A DNA stretch of 64,000 nucleotides from Nocardioides cavernae (GTDB lineage Bacteria > Actinomycetota > Actinomycetes > Propionibacteriales > Nocardioidaceae): contig NZ_JACCBW010000002.1 of NCBI RefSeq assembly GCF_013410035.1, positions 620,001-684,000 on the forward strand, given 5' to 3'. Shown one piece after another: positions 8,496 to 18,888 of this stretch. The translations under genes were made by a program, and so were the position numbers. The notes beneath the pieces are model-generated. The model ran no database searches. It was not told the origin of the DNA and saw only the letters and a list, made by a program, of their open reading frames with translations. Position 1 is the first letter of the stretch. Each line of letters begins with the position of its first letter.

Positions 8496-9935
8496 GTGTT
8501 CCGCAACACGATGCCGCGCTACGAGGTGCTGTCCGAGGACGCCATGGCCACCCTGGACGGGGGTTGGCGGCGACTGATGTCAGAGGTCGGCGTGGAGTTC
8601 ATGGACGAGCGCGCGCTCGACCTGTTCCGCAAGGCGGGGCAGAAGGTCGAGGGCAACGCGGTGTTCCTCGACCCAGACTTCGTGCTCGAGCAGGTGGCCA
8701 AGGCGCCGGCCGAGTTCGACCTCCAGGCGCGCAACCCGGACAACAACGTGCACATCGGCGGCGACGCGATGGCGTTCAGCGCGGTCTACGGCCCGCCGTT
8801 CGTCCGCGAGGGTGACGTGCGCCGCGACGGGACGATGGACGACTTCCGCAACTTCGCCCGCCTCGCGCAGGGCTTCTCCGTGCTCGACTCCGCCGGCGGC
8901 GTCGTCACCGAGCCCAACGACGCGCCGCTCGACAGCCGGCACCTCGACATGACCTACGCGCTGCAGACGCTGACCGACAAGGTCTACATGGGCAACGTCG
9001 TGTCCGGCGTCAACGCCGCCGACACCATCGCGATGACCGAGATCCTCTTCGGCTCGCGCGAGGCGATCGAGGAGACGCCGGCGCTGATCTCGCTGATCAA
9101 CTGCAACAGCCCGCTGCGCTGGGACGACCGGATGCTCGAGGCGCAGTTCGAGTACACCTCGGCCAACCAGCCGGTGGTCCTCACACCGTTCATCATGATG
9201 GGCGCGATGTCGCCCGTGACGATCCCCGCCGCCCTGGTCCAGCAGATCACCGAGGCCCTGTCCGGCATCGCGCTCTCCCAGCTGATCCGCCCCGGCGCCC
9301 CGGTCGTCTTCGGCTCGTTCCTCACCAACATCGACATGCAGTCGGGCTCGCCGACCTTCGGCACGCCGGAGTCCGGCATCGGCCTGCTCTGCACCGGCCA
9401 GATCGCCCGGCACTTCAACCTGCCCTTCCGCACCGGCGGCGGGCTGACCTCCTCGCAGGTCCCCGACGCGCAGGCCGGCTACGAGGCCCTGATGACCCTC
9501 ATGCCGACGTTCCTCGCCGGAGCCAACTGGGTGATGCACTCCGCCGGGTGGCTGGAGGGTGGCCTGGTCGCGGGCTTCGAGAAGTTCGTCATCGACGCGC
9601 AGCTCGTCGAGATGCTCCAGCACGAGTTCACCCCGATGGAGATCGACGAGGCCTCGCTCGCCTTCGACGCCCACCAGGAGGTTGGCCACGGCGGCCACTT
9701 CCTCGGCGCGATGCACACGATGGAGCGCTTCCGCACCTGCTTCTACCGGCCCTTCCTCAACTCCAGCGACAACTACGAGCGCTGGATGCGCAACGGTGCC
9801 AAGGACACGGCCACCCGCGCCGGGGAGATCTACAAGAAGAGGCTCGAGGAGTACGAGGCCCCACCGATCGACGACGCGATCCGCGAGGAGCTCGAGGCCT
9901 ACGTCACCCGGCGTCGCGCCGAGCTCGGCGACTGA
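8496..9935 (+). CDS. mtgB: MttB/MtgB-family quaternary-amine:corrinoid methyltransferase (non-pyrrolysine), predicted glycine betaine methyltransferase
   Basis: This 479-residue MttB-superfamily protein has the usual N-terminus (SEDAMATLDGGWRRLMSEVGV) and conserved inner segments such as NCNSPLRWDDRMLEAQFEY and TGGGLTSSQVPDAQAGYEA. No in-frame TAG exists, so it is not a pyrrolysine-dependent trimethylamine enzyme. It belongs to the group that includes the glycine betaine methyltransferase MtgB, along with enzymes for other betaines. Products would be dimethylglycine and methyl-Co(III) MtgC. The GTG start is preceded by AAGGGAGG at 8484-8491. Choline oxidation and dimethylglycine dehydrogenase genes nearby favour glycine betaine, but proline betaine or carnitine cannot be excluded. 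Confidence 0.82.
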   Translation: MFRNTMPRYEVLSEDAMATLDGGWRRLMSEVGVEFMDERALDLFRKAGQKVEGNAVFLDPDFVLEQVAKAPAEFDLQARNPDNNVHIGGDAMAFSAVYGPPFVREGDVRRDGTMDDFRNFARLAQGFSVLDSAGGVVTEPNDAPLDSRHLDMTYALQTLTDKVYMGNVVSGVNAADTIAMTEILFGSREAIEETPALISLINCNSPLRWDDRMLEAQFEYTSANQPVVLTPFIMMGAMSPVTIPAALVQQITEALSGIALSQLIRPGAPVVFGSFLTNIDMQSGSPTFGTPESGIGLLCTGQIARHFNLPFRTGGGLTSSQVPDAQAGYEALMTLMPTFLAGANWVMHSAGWLEGGLVAGFEKFVIDAQLVEMLQHEFTPMEIDEASLAFDAHQEVGHGGHFLGAMHTMERFRTCFYRPFLNSSDNYERWMRNGAKDTATRAGEIYKKRLEEYEAPPIDDAIREELEAYVTRRRAELGD

Positions 9936-9946
9936 CGCCGGCGCCC

Positions 9947-11626
9947 TCAGCTCAGTCCGAGGATCGTCCCGTCCTCGAGCAGGTCGATGCGGCCGGCCGA
10001 CGGCTCCTTCGGCAGGCCGGGCATGGTCATCATGTCGCCGCACACCACGACGACGAAGCCGGCCCCGGCGGACAGGCGTACCTCCCGGACGTGGAGCTCG
10101 TGGCCCGACGGTGCGCCCAGCGAGGCGGGGTCGGTCGAGAAGGAGTACTGGGTCTTCGCGACGCAGACGGGCAGCCCGCCGTAGCCGTCGGACTCGATGC
10201 GCTGCAGCCTGCGGCGGGCCTTCGCGTCCCAGGTGACCTGCCCGGCGCCGTAGAGCCGCGTCGCGATCGCCTCGACCTTCTCGGTGAGCGAGTGCTCGTC
10301 GGGGTAGGTGAACGAGAACTCGAGCGACGACTCCTCGTCAAGGGTCGCGAGCACGCCCCGGGCGAGGTCCTGCGCGCCGGCACCGCCGTCGGCGAAGTGG
10401 GTGGCGGGGACGGCTCGTACGCCCTCGGCGGCCACGAGCTCGACCACCTTCCCCACCTCGGCGTCGGTGTCGGTGGGGAACCGGTTGACCGCGACGACGG
10501 CCGGGATGCCGTAGACGTCGCGGATGTTGGCCAGGTGGCGCCGAAGGTTGGACATGCCCGCCTCGACGGCGGCGACGTCCTCGGTGCCGAGGTCGGCCAG
10601 CGCGACGCCGCCGTGGTACTTCAGGGCCCGCACGGTCGCAACGACGACCGCGACGTCGGGGCGCATCCCGGACTTGCGGCACCTGATGTCGACGAACTTC
10701 TCGGCGCCGAGGTCGGCACCGAAGCCGGCCTCGGTGACCACGATGTCCGCGAGGCGGAGGCCGGCGCGGGTCGCCATCACCGAGCTGCACCCGTGGGCGA
10801 TGTTGGCGAACGGACCCCCGTGCACGAACGCGGGCGCGCCCTCGAGGGTCTGCACGAGGTTGGGGGCGAGGGCGTCGCGCAGCAGCGCGGACATGGCCCC
10901 CTCGGCGCCGAGCTCGCGGGCGGTGACGGGCACCATCGCCGGGGTGTAGCCGACGACGATGTCCCCGATGCGCTTCTTGAGGTCGGCCCACGACTCGGTG
11001 AGGCAGAAGATCGCCATCAGCTCCGAGGCCACGACGATGTCGAAGCCGTCCTCGCGGGGGTAGCCGTTGGCGTGGCCGCCGAGCGCCACGTTGACCTGTC
11101 GCAGGGCGCGGTCGTTCATGTCCAGCACGCGCTTCCACGTGATGCTGCGGACGTCGATGCCGAGGGCGTTGCCGTGGTGGATGTGGTTGTCGATGAGCGC
11201 GGCGAGCAGGTTGTTGGCCGCGGCGATCGCCGCGAAGTCGCCGGTGAAGTGGAGGTTGATGTCGGTCATCGGGACGACCTGGCTCCAGCCGCCGCCCGCG
11301 GCACCGCCCTTCATGCCGAACACCGGCCCCATCGACGGCTCCCGCAGGCACGCGATCGTGCGGTGGCCCAGCCCGTGCAGCGCGTCGGTGAGCCCGACGG
11401 TGGTGGTCGTCTTGCCCTCCCCGGGCGGGGTGGGTGACAGCGCGGTCACCAGCACGAGCCGCCCCGTCGGCCGGTCGGCGAGCGAGGCGAGGTAGCCCAG
11501 GTCGACCTTGGCCTTGTAGTGGCCGTAGGGGACCAGGCTCTCCTCCGGGATGCCCAGGGTCTGCTCGGCGACCTCACGGATGGGACGCAGCGTGGCCGCG
11601 TTGGCGATCTCGATGTCGGACAGCAC
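9947..11626 (-). CDS. fhs: Formate-tetrahydrofolate ligase
   Basis: The 559-residue protein has the family's P-loop ([17 protein letters not shown], residues 63-79), the conserved [18 protein letters not shown] segment and the usual length. It interconverts formate + ATP + THF and 10-formyl-THF; run in reverse it conserves energy while disposing of methyl-derived carbon. The GTG at 11626 has GGAGGT 7 nt upstream. It follows purU by 41 bp on the same strand, probably as one operon, and ends 11 bp from the convergent mtgB end with no hairpin between. Direction in vivo is inferred. Confidence 0.95.
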   Translation of the reverse strand: MLSDIEIANAATLRPIREVAEQTLGIPEESLVPYGHYKAKVDLGYLASLADRPTGRLVLVTALSPTPPGEGKTTTTVGLTDALHGLGHRTIACLREPSMGPVFGMKGGAAGGGWSQVVPMTDINLHFTGDFAAIAAANNLLAALIDNHIHHGNALGIDVRSITWKRVLDMNDRALRQVNVALGGHANGYPREDGFDIVVASELMAIFCLTESWADLKKRIGDIVVGYTPAMVPVTARELGAEGAMSALLRDALAPNLVQTLEGAPAFVHGGPFANIAHGCSSVMATRAGLRLADIVVTEAGFGADLGAEKFVDIRCRKSGMRPDVAVVVATVRALKYHGGVALADLGTEDVAAVEAGMSNLRRHLANIRDVYGIPAVVAVNRFPTDTDAEVGKVVELVAAEGVRAVPATHFADGGAGAQDLARGVLATLDEESSLEFSFTYPDEHSLTEKVEAIATRLYGAGQVTWDAKARRRLQRIESDGYGGLPVCVAKTQYSFSTDPASLGAPSGHELHVREVRLSAGAGFVVVVCGDMMTMPGLPKEPSAGRIDLLEDGTILGLS

Positions 11627-11667
11627 TGCTGGACCTCCGCGGTGGATGGGGTGGGTGGGTGTGGCGG

Positions 11668-12516
11668 CTACCGGAAGACGACGGTGCGGTCCCCGTTGAG
11701 CAGCACGCGCGACTGCGAGTGCCAGCGCACGGCACGGGACAGCACCTGGGCCTCGACGTCGCGGCCGGCGGCGACGAGCTGCTCCTGGTCGTAGGAGTGG
11801 TCCACGCGCAGCACGTCCTGCTCGATGATCGGCCCCTCGTCGAGGTCGGCGGTGACGTAGTGGGCGGTCGCGCCGACCAGCTTGACCCCGCGGTCGAAGG
11901 CCTGGTGGTAGGGCCGCGCGCCCTTGAAGCTCGGCAGGAACGAGTGATGGATGTTGATCGCGCGCCCCGACAGCTGACGGCACAGGTCGTCGGACAGGAC
12001 CTGCATGTAGCGCGCCAGCACGACGAGGTCGGCCCCGGTCTCGTCGACGACCTCCATCAGCCTCTTCTCCGCGTCGGCCTTGGTGTCGGGGGTCACGGGG
12101 ACGTGGAGGAAGTCGATGCCGTAGGAGCGCACCAGCGGCTCGGCGTCGCGGTGGTTGGACACCACGACCGGGATCTCCACCTGCAGGGCGCCGGTGCTCG
12201 CCCGGAACAGCAGGTCGTTGAGGCAGTGGAGGTGCCTGGAGACCATGATGAGGGTGCGGTACGGCGCAGCGGCCGCCCACAGCTCGTACTCCATGCCGAA
12301 CAGCCGGGCGACCGGCTCGAAGGCCGTCCGCAGCGTCGGTGCGTCGGTGGCCCGGTCGGTCGTGAAACCGATCCGCATGAAGAACCGGTCGGTCAGCCGG
12401 TCGCCGAACTGCTGGCTCTCCACGATGTTGCCGCCGTGCTCGACGAGGTAGCCCGTCACGGCGTGCACGATGCCCGGGCGGTCCGGGCAGGAGAGGATCA
12501 GGACGTAGTCACCCAC
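11668..12516 (-). CDS. purU: Formyltetrahydrofolate deformylase
   Basis: The 282-residue protein has an N-terminal ACT domain ([20 protein letters not shown]) and a C-terminal formyltransferase fold with the catalytic region [20 protein letters not shown] and the Asp-containing [10 protein letters not shown]. It hydrolyses 10-formyl-THF to formate and THF. The GTG at 12516 begins the ACT domain; the frame stays open much further upstream, into the divergent regulator gene, but without conserved sequence. Its promoter region is shared with the IclR gene and carries the operators at 12545-12612. Pairing with fhs gives two formate-releasing routes, one making ATP and one relieving folate trapping. 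Confidence 0.93.
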   Translation of the reverse strand: MGDYVLILSCPDRPGIVHAVTGYLVEHGGNIVESQQFGDRLTDRFFMRIGFTTDRATDAPTLRTAFEPVARLFGMEYELWAAAAPYRTLIMVSRHLHCLNDLLFRASTGALQVEIPVVVSNHRDAEPLVRSYGIDFLHVPVTPDTKADAEKRLMEVVDETGADLVVLARYMQVLSDDLCRQLSGRAINIHHSFLPSFKGARPYHQAFDRGVKLVGATAHYVTADLDEGPIIEQDVLRVDHSYDQEQLVAAGRDVEAQVLSRAVRWHSQSRVLLNGDRTVVFR

Positions 12517-12544
12517 AGAGGCTCCCTCATAGATGCGCGCAAGT

Positions 12545-12612
12545 GTTGCGCTTGACGAAACAGAGTTTGCGATACGCAACAGCCTGTGCGCTAGTGTCGC
12601 GCCATGCGCAAC
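12545..12612. promoter_or_regulatory. Triple operator of the GTTGCG-N5-CGCAAC family (purU / iclR)
   Basis: Three 17-bp sites are present: 12545-12561 (GTTGCG-N5-CGAAAC, one mismatch), 12564-12580 (right arm CGCAAC exact, left arm poor) and 12596-12612 (GTCGCG-N5-CGCAAC, one mismatch). The first two are centred 19 bp apart as at the other loci; the third spans the regulator's own ATG. This implies autoregulation plus control of purU-fhs. Confidence 0.7.
12568..12597 (+). promoter_or_regulatory. Promoter of iclR, leaderless
   Basis: TTGCGA (12568-12573), 18-nt spacer, TAGTGT (12592-12597), then 6 nt to the ATG at 12604. The promoter is embedded in the operator cluster. Confidence 0.55.
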
Positions 12613-13386
12613 GCAGCCGAGGCCGGTGCCGGCGGCGCTGGTGTCCAGTCCGTCGACCGTGCGCTGAGCATTCTCGAGGTCCTCGCGCGCACCGGCGAGG
12701 CCGGGGTCACCGAGATCTCCGGCGAGCTCGGCGTGCACAAGAGCACGGCCTTCCGGTTGATGGCGACGCTGGAATCCCACCGGCTGGTCGAGCAGACCGG
12801 CGACCGCGGGCGCTACCGCCTCGGCGTCGGCATCCTGCGCCTGGCTGGCGCCACCACCGCGCGGCTCGACCTCGTGCAGGAGGCGCGCCCGATCTCGCGG
12901 CAGCTGGCCGCCGACACCGGGGAGACCGTCAACATCGCGGTGCTGTCCGACGGGTCGGCGCTCTACCTCGACCAGGTGGCCGGCTCCTCCGCGCTGCAGT
13001 CGCACAACTGGGTCGGCCAGCACATCCCGCTGCACGCGACCAGCAACGGCAAGGTGCTGCTGAGCGGCCTCGACGACGACGACCTCGAGGCGGCGCTCGG
13101 CGCCCTGCCGACGTACACCTCACGCACCATCACCACGCTGTCGCAGCTGCGCGACGAGCTCGACCGGGTGCGGGACCAGGGCTACGCCGTCGCGGTCGAC
13201 GAGCTCGAGGTCGGCCTGACGGCCGTGGCGGCACCGGTGCGCAACGCCCACGGTGACGTGGTGGCCTCGATGAGCGTCTCCGGCCCGTCGTTCCGGCTCG
13301 GTGACGACCGGGTCGACGAGGTCGTCGCCCAGACGGTCGAGGCGGCCGCCGAGGTGTCCCACCGCCTGGGCTGGGGGCACCGCTAG
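12604..13386 (+). CDS. IclR-family regulator of the choline/betaine island
   Basis: The 260-residue protein has an IclR winged helix (residues 16-75, with [20 protein letters not shown]) and effector domain ([33 protein letters not shown]). It is divergent from purU-fhs and 69 bp upstream of betBA. Operators with one shared palindrome precede five transcription units around it, including its own, so it is the best candidate for the local regulator. The second IclR (7619-8449) is clearly different in sequence and is linked to another operator. Its effector could be choline, betaine or a C1 intermediate; the sequence does not say. Confidence 0.9.
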   Translation: MRNAAEAGAGGAGVQSVDRALSILEVLARTGEAGVTEISGELGVHKSTAFRLMATLESHRLVEQTGDRGRYRLGVGILRLAGATTARLDLVQEARPISRQLAADTGETVNIAVLSDGSALYLDQVAGSSALQSHNWVGQHIPLHATSNGKVLLSGLDDDDLEAALGALPTYTSRTITTLSQLRDELDRVRDQGYAVAVDELEVGLTAVAAPVRNAHGDVVASMSVSGPSFRLGDDRVDEVVAQTVEAAAEVSHRLGWGHR

Positions 13387-13400
13387 ACCTGGCGCGTGCC

Positions 13401-13430
13401 TTGACGCCCGCGCCGCTCGCCCAGCATCGT
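13401..13430 (+). promoter_or_regulatory. Probable betBA-betT promoter
   Basis: TTGACG (13401-13406), 18-nt spacer, CATCGT (13425-13430), followed by the ribosome site GAGAGGGAGG. No GTTGCG-type operator is present in this gap, so betBA may be constitutive, read through from iclR, or controlled otherwise. Confidence 0.5.
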
Positions 13431-13455
13431 TCGACCCGAGGAGAGGGAGGCCCCC

Positions 13456-14931
13456 GTGCCCGACCTGTACATCGACGGCAGCTGGGAGTCCGCGCGCGCC
13501 GGTGGCCGTCGCGAGATCCGCTGCCCGGCCGACGGCACGCTCGTCGCGGAGGTCGACGAGGCCGACGCCGAGGACACGTCCCGCGCGATCGCGGCCGCGC
13601 ACCGCGCGTTCCACGACGGCGAGTGGCCCGGCTGGTCCAACCGGGCGCGCGGCGACCTGCTGCTGCGGGTCGCCGACCTGCTCGAGCGCGACAAGGCCGA
13701 CGTGGCGCGCGCGGAGTCCCTCGACACCGGCAAGCGGCTCGTCGAGGGCGAGTACGACGTCGACGACGTCGTCTCGGTGTTCCGCCACTTCGGCCACGTC
13801 GCCGACGACGACGGCGGTCGCGTGGTCGACACCGGCAACCCGGCCGTGGTCAGCCGGGTCGTCCACGAGCCGGTCGGCGTGTGCGGCCTCATCGCCCCCT
13901 GGAACTACCCGCTCCTGCAGACCGCGTGGAAGGTCGCCCCCTGCCTGGCGGCCGGCAACACCTTCGTCCTCAAGCCGAGCGAGCTCACCCCGCACACCGC
14001 GATCCACCTGGTCCGGCTGCTCGAGGAGGCGGGCCTGCCCGCCGGCGTCGCCAACCTCGTCCTCGGCGAGGGGCCGGCGGCCGGCGCCCCGCTCGCGGAG
14101 GACCCCCGCGTCGACCTCGTCTCGTTCACCGGGAGCCTGGCGGTCGGCAAGCAGCTGATGGCCGCGGCGAGCGGCACCGTCAAGAAGGTCGCCCTCGAGC
14201 TCGGCGGCAAGAACCCCAACATCGTGTTCGCCGACGCCGACTACGACACGGCGCTCGACTTCGCCCTCACCGCCGTCTTCCTGCACTCGGGCCAGGTCTG
14301 CTCCGCCGGCGCCCGGCTGGTCGTCGAGGAGTCGATCCACGACCGCTTCGTCGACGACCTGGTGGCGCGCGCGAAGGAGATCAGGCTCGGGGGGCCGTTC
14401 GACGAGTCGGCGGAGTCCGGGCCGCTCACCAGCGCCGCCCACCGCGACAAGGTCGAGGCCTACGTCGCCGCCGGCATTGCCGAGGGAGCCGTCCTGCGCT
14501 GCGGCGGCGCTCGTCCCGACGACCCCGCCCTGGCCGACGGCTTCTACTACCTGCCGACCGTGCTCGACGGCTGCACCAGCGACATGAGCGTCACCCAGGA
14601 CGAGTCCTTCGGCCCGGTGCTGACGGTCGAGACCTTCCGCGACGAGGACGAGGCCGTCCGCATCGCCAACGACAGCATCTACGGCCTCGCCGGTGCCGTG
14701 TGGACCCAGGACGCCGGCCGGGGCCAGCGCGTCGCGGCCCGCCTGCGGATGGGCACCGTGTGGATCAACGACTACCACCCCTACGTCGCGCAGGCCGAGT
14801 GGGGCGGCTACAAGCAGTCCGGCATCGGGCGGGAGCTGGGCCGGGCCGGGCTGGAGGAGTACCGCGAGACCAAGCACGTGTGGCACAACATCGCCCCGGA
14901 GCCGCAGCGCTGGTTCGGGGGGCAGGGCTGA
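13456..14931 (+). CDS. betB: Betaine-aldehyde dehydrogenase
   Basis: The 491-residue NAD(P)-dependent aldehyde dehydrogenase has the substrate/cofactor landmarks [20 protein letters not shown], the general base E248 in LELGGKNP, and the nucleophile C282 in HSGQVCSAG. Length and the aromatic C-terminal loop ([19 protein letters not shown]) fit BADH. It converts betaine aldehyde to glycine betaine. The GTG start has GAGAGGGAGG just upstream. The stop and the betA start share one base (TGATG). BADH is supported by context; the broad ALDH family cannot be split with certainty by eye. Confidence 0.88.
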   Translation: MPDLYIDGSWESARAGGRREIRCPADGTLVAEVDEADAEDTSRAIAAAHRAFHDGEWPGWSNRARGDLLLRVADLLERDKADVARAESLDTGKRLVEGEYDVDDVVSVFRHFGHVADDDGGRVVDTGNPAVVSRVVHEPVGVCGLIAPWNYPLLQTAWKVAPCLAAGNTFVLKPSELTPHTAIHLVRLLEEAGLPAGVANLVLGEGPAAGAPLAEDPRVDLVSFTGSLAVGKQLMAAASGTVKKVALELGGKNPNIVFADADYDTALDFALTAVFLHSGQVCSAGARLVVEESIHDRFVDDLVARAKEIRLGGPFDESAESGPLTSAAHRDKVEAYVAAGIAEGAVLRCGGARPDDPALADGFYYLPTVLDGCTSDMSVTQDESFGPVLTVETFRDEDEAVRIANDSIYGLAGAVWTQDAGRGQRVAARLRMGTVWINDYHPYVAQAEWGGYKQSGIGRELGRAGLEEYRETKHVWHNIAPEPQRWFGGQG

Positions 14932-16646
14932 TGGGCCGCCGCTCCTACGACTACGTCATCGTCGGCGGCGGCTCGGCGGGGTCCGCGCTCGCCAACCGGC
15001 TCTCGGCCGACCCGTCGACGACGGTGCTCGTGCTCGAGGCCGGTCGCACCGACCGCTTCGACCCGCTCATCCACGCGCCCGCAGCGCTGCCGTTCCCCAT
15101 CGGCAACCCGCTCTACGACTGGAGGTACGAGACCGAGCCGGAGCCCGCCATGGGTGGCCGCCGGGTCTACCACGCCCGCGGCAAGGTGCTCGGCGGGTCG
15201 TCGTCGATCAACGGCATGATCTTCCAGCGGGGCAACCCGATGGACTACGAGCGGTGGGCCGCCGACCCCGGCATGGAGACCTGGGACTACCGGCACTGCC
15301 TGCCCTACTTCAAGCGCATGGAGTCGCTGATCCTCCCCGACGGCATGGTCGGCGCCGACGCGTGGCGCGGCGGCTCCGGCCCGCTGAAGCTCGAGCGCAG
15401 CCCGGCGACCAACCCACTCTTCAGCGCGTTCTTCGAGGCCGCGACGCAGGCCGGCTACCCCCTGACCGACGACGTCAACGGCTACCGTCAGGAGGGGTTC
15501 GGCCGCTTCGACCGCAACATCGTCAAGGGCGTGCGGATGTCCGCCGCGCGGGCGTACCTCCACCCGGTCATGGGCCGCAAGAACCTGACGGTCGAGACCT
15601 TCGCGCACGCGACCAGGGTCCGGTTCGAGGGCAGGCGCGCCGTCGGCGTGGACTACCTCCGGGCCGGCCGCAGACACGAGTACGCCGCGGCCGGCGAGGT
15701 CGTGCTGTGCGGGGGCGCGATCAACTCGCCGCAGCTGCTGCAGCTCTCCGGCATCGGCAACCCCGAGCACCTCGAGCCGCTGGGCATCGAGATGGTGCAC
15801 GACCTGCCCGGCGTGGGGGAGAACCTCCAGGACCACCTCGAGGTCTACATCCAGTACGCCTCGCTGCAGCCGGTGTCGATCGTCGAGGGCCTCAAGTGGC
15901 GCAACCGCCCGCTGGTCGGTCTCGAGTGGCTGCTGAAGCGCACCGGGACCGCGGCGTCCAACCACTTCGAGGGCGGCGGGTTCTGCCGGTCCAACGAGGA
16001 CGTGGACTGGCCCAACCTGATGTTCCACTTCCTGCCCATCGCGATCCGCTACGACGGATCCGCACCGGCCGGGCAGGACAAGTACGCCCACGGCTACCAG
16101 GTGCACATCGGCCCGATGTACGCCGACACCCGCGGCTGGGTGCGGATCGCGTCGAGCGACCCGCGCCAGAAGCCGAAGATGCTCTTCAACTACCTCTCCA
16201 CGCCCAACGACCGTCGCGAGTGGGTCGAGGCGGTCCGGGTCGCCCGCAGCATCCTCAACCAGCCGGCGTTCGCGCCGTTCAACGGCGGCGAGCTCTCGCC
16301 GGGACCCTCCGTCGAGAGCGACGAGGAGATCCTGGACTGGGTGCGCGAGGACGCCGAGACCGCCTTGCACCCGTCGTGCACCGCCAAGATGGGCACCGAC
16401 GACATGGCGGTGACCGACCCGCGCTCGCTGGTGGTCCACGGCACGGAGGGACTGCGCGTCGTGGACGCGAGCGTCTTCCCCTACGTCACCAACGGCAACA
16501 TCTACGCCCCGGTGATGATGGTCGCGGAGAAGGCCGCCGACCTGATCCTCGGCAACACCCCCCTCGAGCCCGCCGACGTGCCCTACTACCGGCACCGTGA
16601 CGACTCGCCGCTCCACCCACCCGGAGACCCGCGCAACGCCAGCTGA
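14931..16646 (+). CDS. betA: Choline dehydrogenase (GMC oxidoreductase)
   Basis: The 571-residue flavoprotein has the ADP-binding motif [16 protein letters not shown] (residues 9-24), GMC signature 1 around [18 protein letters not shown], signature 2 around [15 protein letters not shown], and the C-terminal catalytic region with H480 ([10 protein letters not shown]) and the TNGN motif at 520-523. It oxidises choline to betaine aldehyde, and possibly on to betaine, passing electrons to the membrane. It sits between betB and a choline carrier in one operon. Other GMC substrates are possible, but context makes choline most likely. Confidence 0.88.
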   Translation: MGRRSYDYVIVGGGSAGSALANRLSADPSTTVLVLEAGRTDRFDPLIHAPAALPFPIGNPLYDWRYETEPEPAMGGRRVYHARGKVLGGSSSINGMIFQRGNPMDYERWAADPGMETWDYRHCLPYFKRMESLILPDGMVGADAWRGGSGPLKLERSPATNPLFSAFFEAATQAGYPLTDDVNGYRQEGFGRFDRNIVKGVRMSAARAYLHPVMGRKNLTVETFAHATRVRFEGRRAVGVDYLRAGRRHEYAAAGEVVLCGGAINSPQLLQLSGIGNPEHLEPLGIEMVHDLPGVGENLQDHLEVYIQYASLQPVSIVEGLKWRNRPLVGLEWLLKRTGTAASNHFEGGGFCRSNEDVDWPNLMFHFLPIAIRYDGSAPAGQDKYAHGYQVHIGPMYADTRGWVRIASSDPRQKPKMLFNYLSTPNDRREWVEAVRVARSILNQPAFAPFNGGELSPGPSVESDEEILDWVREDAETALHPSCTAKMGTDDMAVTDPRSLVVHGTEGLRVVDASVFPYVTNGNIYAPVMMVAEKAADLILGNTPLEPADVPYYRHRDDSPLHPPGDPRNAS

Positions 16647-16693
16647 GACGACCCGCCCGAGCCCTGCCCAGACCCCGCAGACCGGAGGCCACC

Positions 16694-18733
16694 GTGACCG
16701 CCCAGACCGACGCGCCCGCCCCGCCCGACCCGCTGACGTCGGGGACGCCCGGACCGAAGGTCAGGTGGCCGGTCTTCGTCACCTCGTTCGTCGGCGTCTG
16801 CGTCGTGACCCTCTGGGCGATCGTCGCCCCCACCAGCGCCGAGTCGGTCATCGGCGACCTGGTCACCCGCATCGGGACGGGGTTCGGCTGGTTCTACGTC
16901 GCGCTGGCGACGGTGATCGTGGGCTTCGTGGTCTTCCTCGGCTGCTCCCGCTTCGGCAGCATCCGGCTCGGTCCCGACCACGCACGTCCGGAGTTCTCCA
17001 CCTTCGCCTGGGCGAGCATGCTCTTCGCCGCCGGCATCGGCACCGACGTGATGTTCTACTCGGTCATCGAGCCGGTGTCGCACTACACCGCGCCCCCGGT
17101 CGGCGAGCCCGGCACGGTCGAGGCGGCCCGTGACGCCACCGTGTGGACGCTCTTCCACTACGGGGTGACCGGGTGGGCGATGTACGCCCTGATGGGTCTC
17201 GCGCTCGCCTACTTCTCCTACCGCAAGGGACTCCCGCTCGCCGTCCGCTCGGCCCTGCACCCCGTCTTCGGCAGGCGCGTCGAGGGGGCGCTCGGGCACG
17301 CCGTCGACACCGCCGCCGTGCTCGGCACGATCTTCGGCGTCGCCACCAGCCTGGGCATCGGCGTGGTGTTCCTCAACGTGGGGCTCAACGTCATCTTCGG
17401 CGTCCCGGTCGGGACCGCGACGCAGGCGGCGCTGGCGATCGTCGCGGTGACCGTGGCGGCCGTGTCGGCGACCTCGGGCGTCGACCGGGGGATCCGGTTC
17501 CTCTCCCAGCTCAACGTCCTGCTCGCCCTCGGCCTGGCCGGCTGGGTGCTGGTGACCGGGAAGACCGCGTTCCTGCTCAACGCCGTCGTGATGAACGTGG
17601 GCGACTTCGCCCGCTCGTTCCCGGCGAAGACCCTGGAGACCTTCGCCTTCACCGACACCCAGGACTGGATGCAGCTCTGGACGCTGTTCTTCTGGGCCTG
17701 GTGGGTGGCGTGGGCGTCGTTCGTCGGCCAGTTCCTGGCGCGCATCTCCCGCGGGCGCACCATCCGCCAGTTCGTGCTGGGCACGATGGTCATCCCGTTC
17801 AGCTACATCGTCATGTGGATCTCGATCTTCGGCAACGCGGCGATCGACAAGGTCCGCAACGGCGACGACAGCGGGTTCGCGGACCGCGCGGTCGACTTCA
17901 CCGGCGTGGGCTTCTACGAGCTGCTCCAGGACTACCCGCTCGCCGACGTGGTCATCTTCGTCGCGTTCCTCGTCGGGCTGCTGTTCTACATCACCTCGGC
18001 GGACTCCGCCGCGCTCGTCATGGGCAACCTGTGCTCGGAGCTGCAGGACGTGCAGCAGGACTGCGCCGCGTGGCTGCGCATCTCCTGGGCCAGCGCCACC
18101 GGGCTGCTCACCGTCGCCATGCTGGCCGTCGGCGGCATCGCCACGCTGCAGTACGCCACGATCATCATGGGGCTGCCGTTCGCCTTCGTGCTCGTGCTCG
18201 TGATGTGGGGCCTGTTCCGCTCGCTGCGCGACGAGGGCCGCAAGGCCGACGCGGGCGTACGCGGCATCGCCCCGCTCCTGTCGGCGCGCACGGGCTCGGG
18301 CGCGGACAACCGCAAGGCGTGGAAGGCCCGGCTGGCGAGGGCGACCAACTTCGTCGACGACGAGTCGGCCGCCGCCTACCTCGCCTCGACCATCGAGCCC
18401 GCCCTGAGCGAGGTCGCGGGCGAGCTGACGTCGATGGGGGTGCCGGCCGGGGTGAGGCGCGGCGGCGCCGTCGGCGCCGAGGTGGCGCCCTTCGTCGAGC
18501 TGGTCACCGAGGTCGGCGACGAGCCCTTCGTCTACCGCGTCGTCGTGCGCCGCTCTCCGGTCCCGACCTACGGCGGGCGGATGATCGGCAATCGCGACCA
18601 GTACGCCCGCCTCGAGGTCCACCTCGCCGAGGGCGGTCAGGACCACGACGTCATGGGCTACACGGCCGACCAGGTCATCCACGACTGTCTGGACCAGTAC
18701 GAGCGCCACCTCGAGTTCCTCCGCTCCGGCTGA
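16694..18733 (+). CDS. betT: BCCT carrier with long C-terminal domain, BetT-type choline transporter
   Basis: The 679-residue protein has about 12 predicted membrane helices and the BCCT tryptophan-rich segment (FFWAWWVAWASFVGQFLARIS). The substrate-helix motif reads AAGIGTDVMFYSVIEP, closer to proton-coupled BetT than to sodium-coupled betaine carriers, which have GMGIG. About 160 residues follow the last helix, as in BetT proteins with a regulatory cytoplasmic tail. The GTG start at 16694 follows betA by 47 bp (CCGGAGG upstream), so it is co-transcribed with betBA and supplies choline. Confidence 0.85.
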   Translation: MTAQTDAPAPPDPLTSGTPGPKVRWPVFVTSFVGVCVVTLWAIVAPTSAESVIGDLVTRIGTGFGWFYVALATVIVGFVVFLGCSRFGSIRLGPDHARPEFSTFAWASMLFAAGIGTDVMFYSVIEPVSHYTAPPVGEPGTVEAARDATVWTLFHYGVTGWAMYALMGLALAYFSYRKGLPLAVRSALHPVFGRRVEGALGHAVDTAAVLGTIFGVATSLGIGVVFLNVGLNVIFGVPVGTATQAALAIVAVTVAAVSATSGVDRGIRFLSQLNVLLALGLAGWVLVTGKTAFLLNAVVMNVGDFARSFPAKTLETFAFTDTQDWMQLWTLFFWAWWVAWASFVGQFLARISRGRTIRQFVLGTMVIPFSYIVMWISIFGNAAIDKVRNGDDSGFADRAVDFTGVGFYELLQDYPLADVVIFVAFLVGLLFYITSADSAALVMGNLCSELQDVQQDCAAWLRISWASATGLLTVAMLAVGGIATLQYATIIMGLPFAFVLVLVMWGLFRSLRDEGRKADAGVRGIAPLLSARTGSGADNRKAWKARLARATNFVDDESAAAYLASTIEPALSEVAGELTSMGVPAGVRRGGAVGAEVAPFVELVTEVGDEPFVYRVVVRRSPVPTYGGRMIGNRDQYARLEVHLAEGGQDHDVMGYTADQVIHDCLDQYERHLEFLRSG

Positions 18734-18796
18734 GCCCGCGGGGCCGGGGCGCGGCCGTCCCGGGTCACCGGGAGGTCACGGTGTGACCACGGCCTA

Positions 18797-18825
18797 TTGA
18801 CGAGCCGATGACACCGACGCATTCT
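18797..18825 (+). promoter_or_regulatory. Probable proVWX promoter
   Basis: TTGACG (18797-18802), 17-nt spacer, CATTCT (18820-18825), located immediately upstream of the double operator. A small GGTCAC/GTGACC dyad lies upstream at 18774-18788. No osmotic-stress element was recognised. Confidence 0.45.
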
Positions 18826-18840
18826 TCGCATGTCCGGCTG

Positions 18841-18876
18841 GTTGCGCTCCGAGCATCCGGTTGCGACATGCGCAAC
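18841..18876. promoter_or_regulatory. Double operator of the GTTGCG-N5-CGCAAC family (proVWX)
   Basis: Site 18860-18876 is a perfect GTTGCG-N5-CGCAAC. Site 18841-18857 has a perfect left arm and two mismatches in the right arm (AGCATC). The centres are 19 bp apart. Both lie between the predicted promoter and the proV ribosome site. Confidence 0.75.
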
Positions 18877-18888
18877 AAAGGAGCACGC

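Noticed and set aside
8496..9935. Pyrrolysine-containing trimethylamine methyltransferase
   Set aside because: No in-frame TAG is present and no pyl genes are in the window; the protein is of the non-pyrrolysine MttB/MtgB type.
13387..13455. An island operator in front of betBA
   Set aside because: No GTTGC/GCAAC half-sites occur in this gap; only a plausible promoter and ribosome site are seen.
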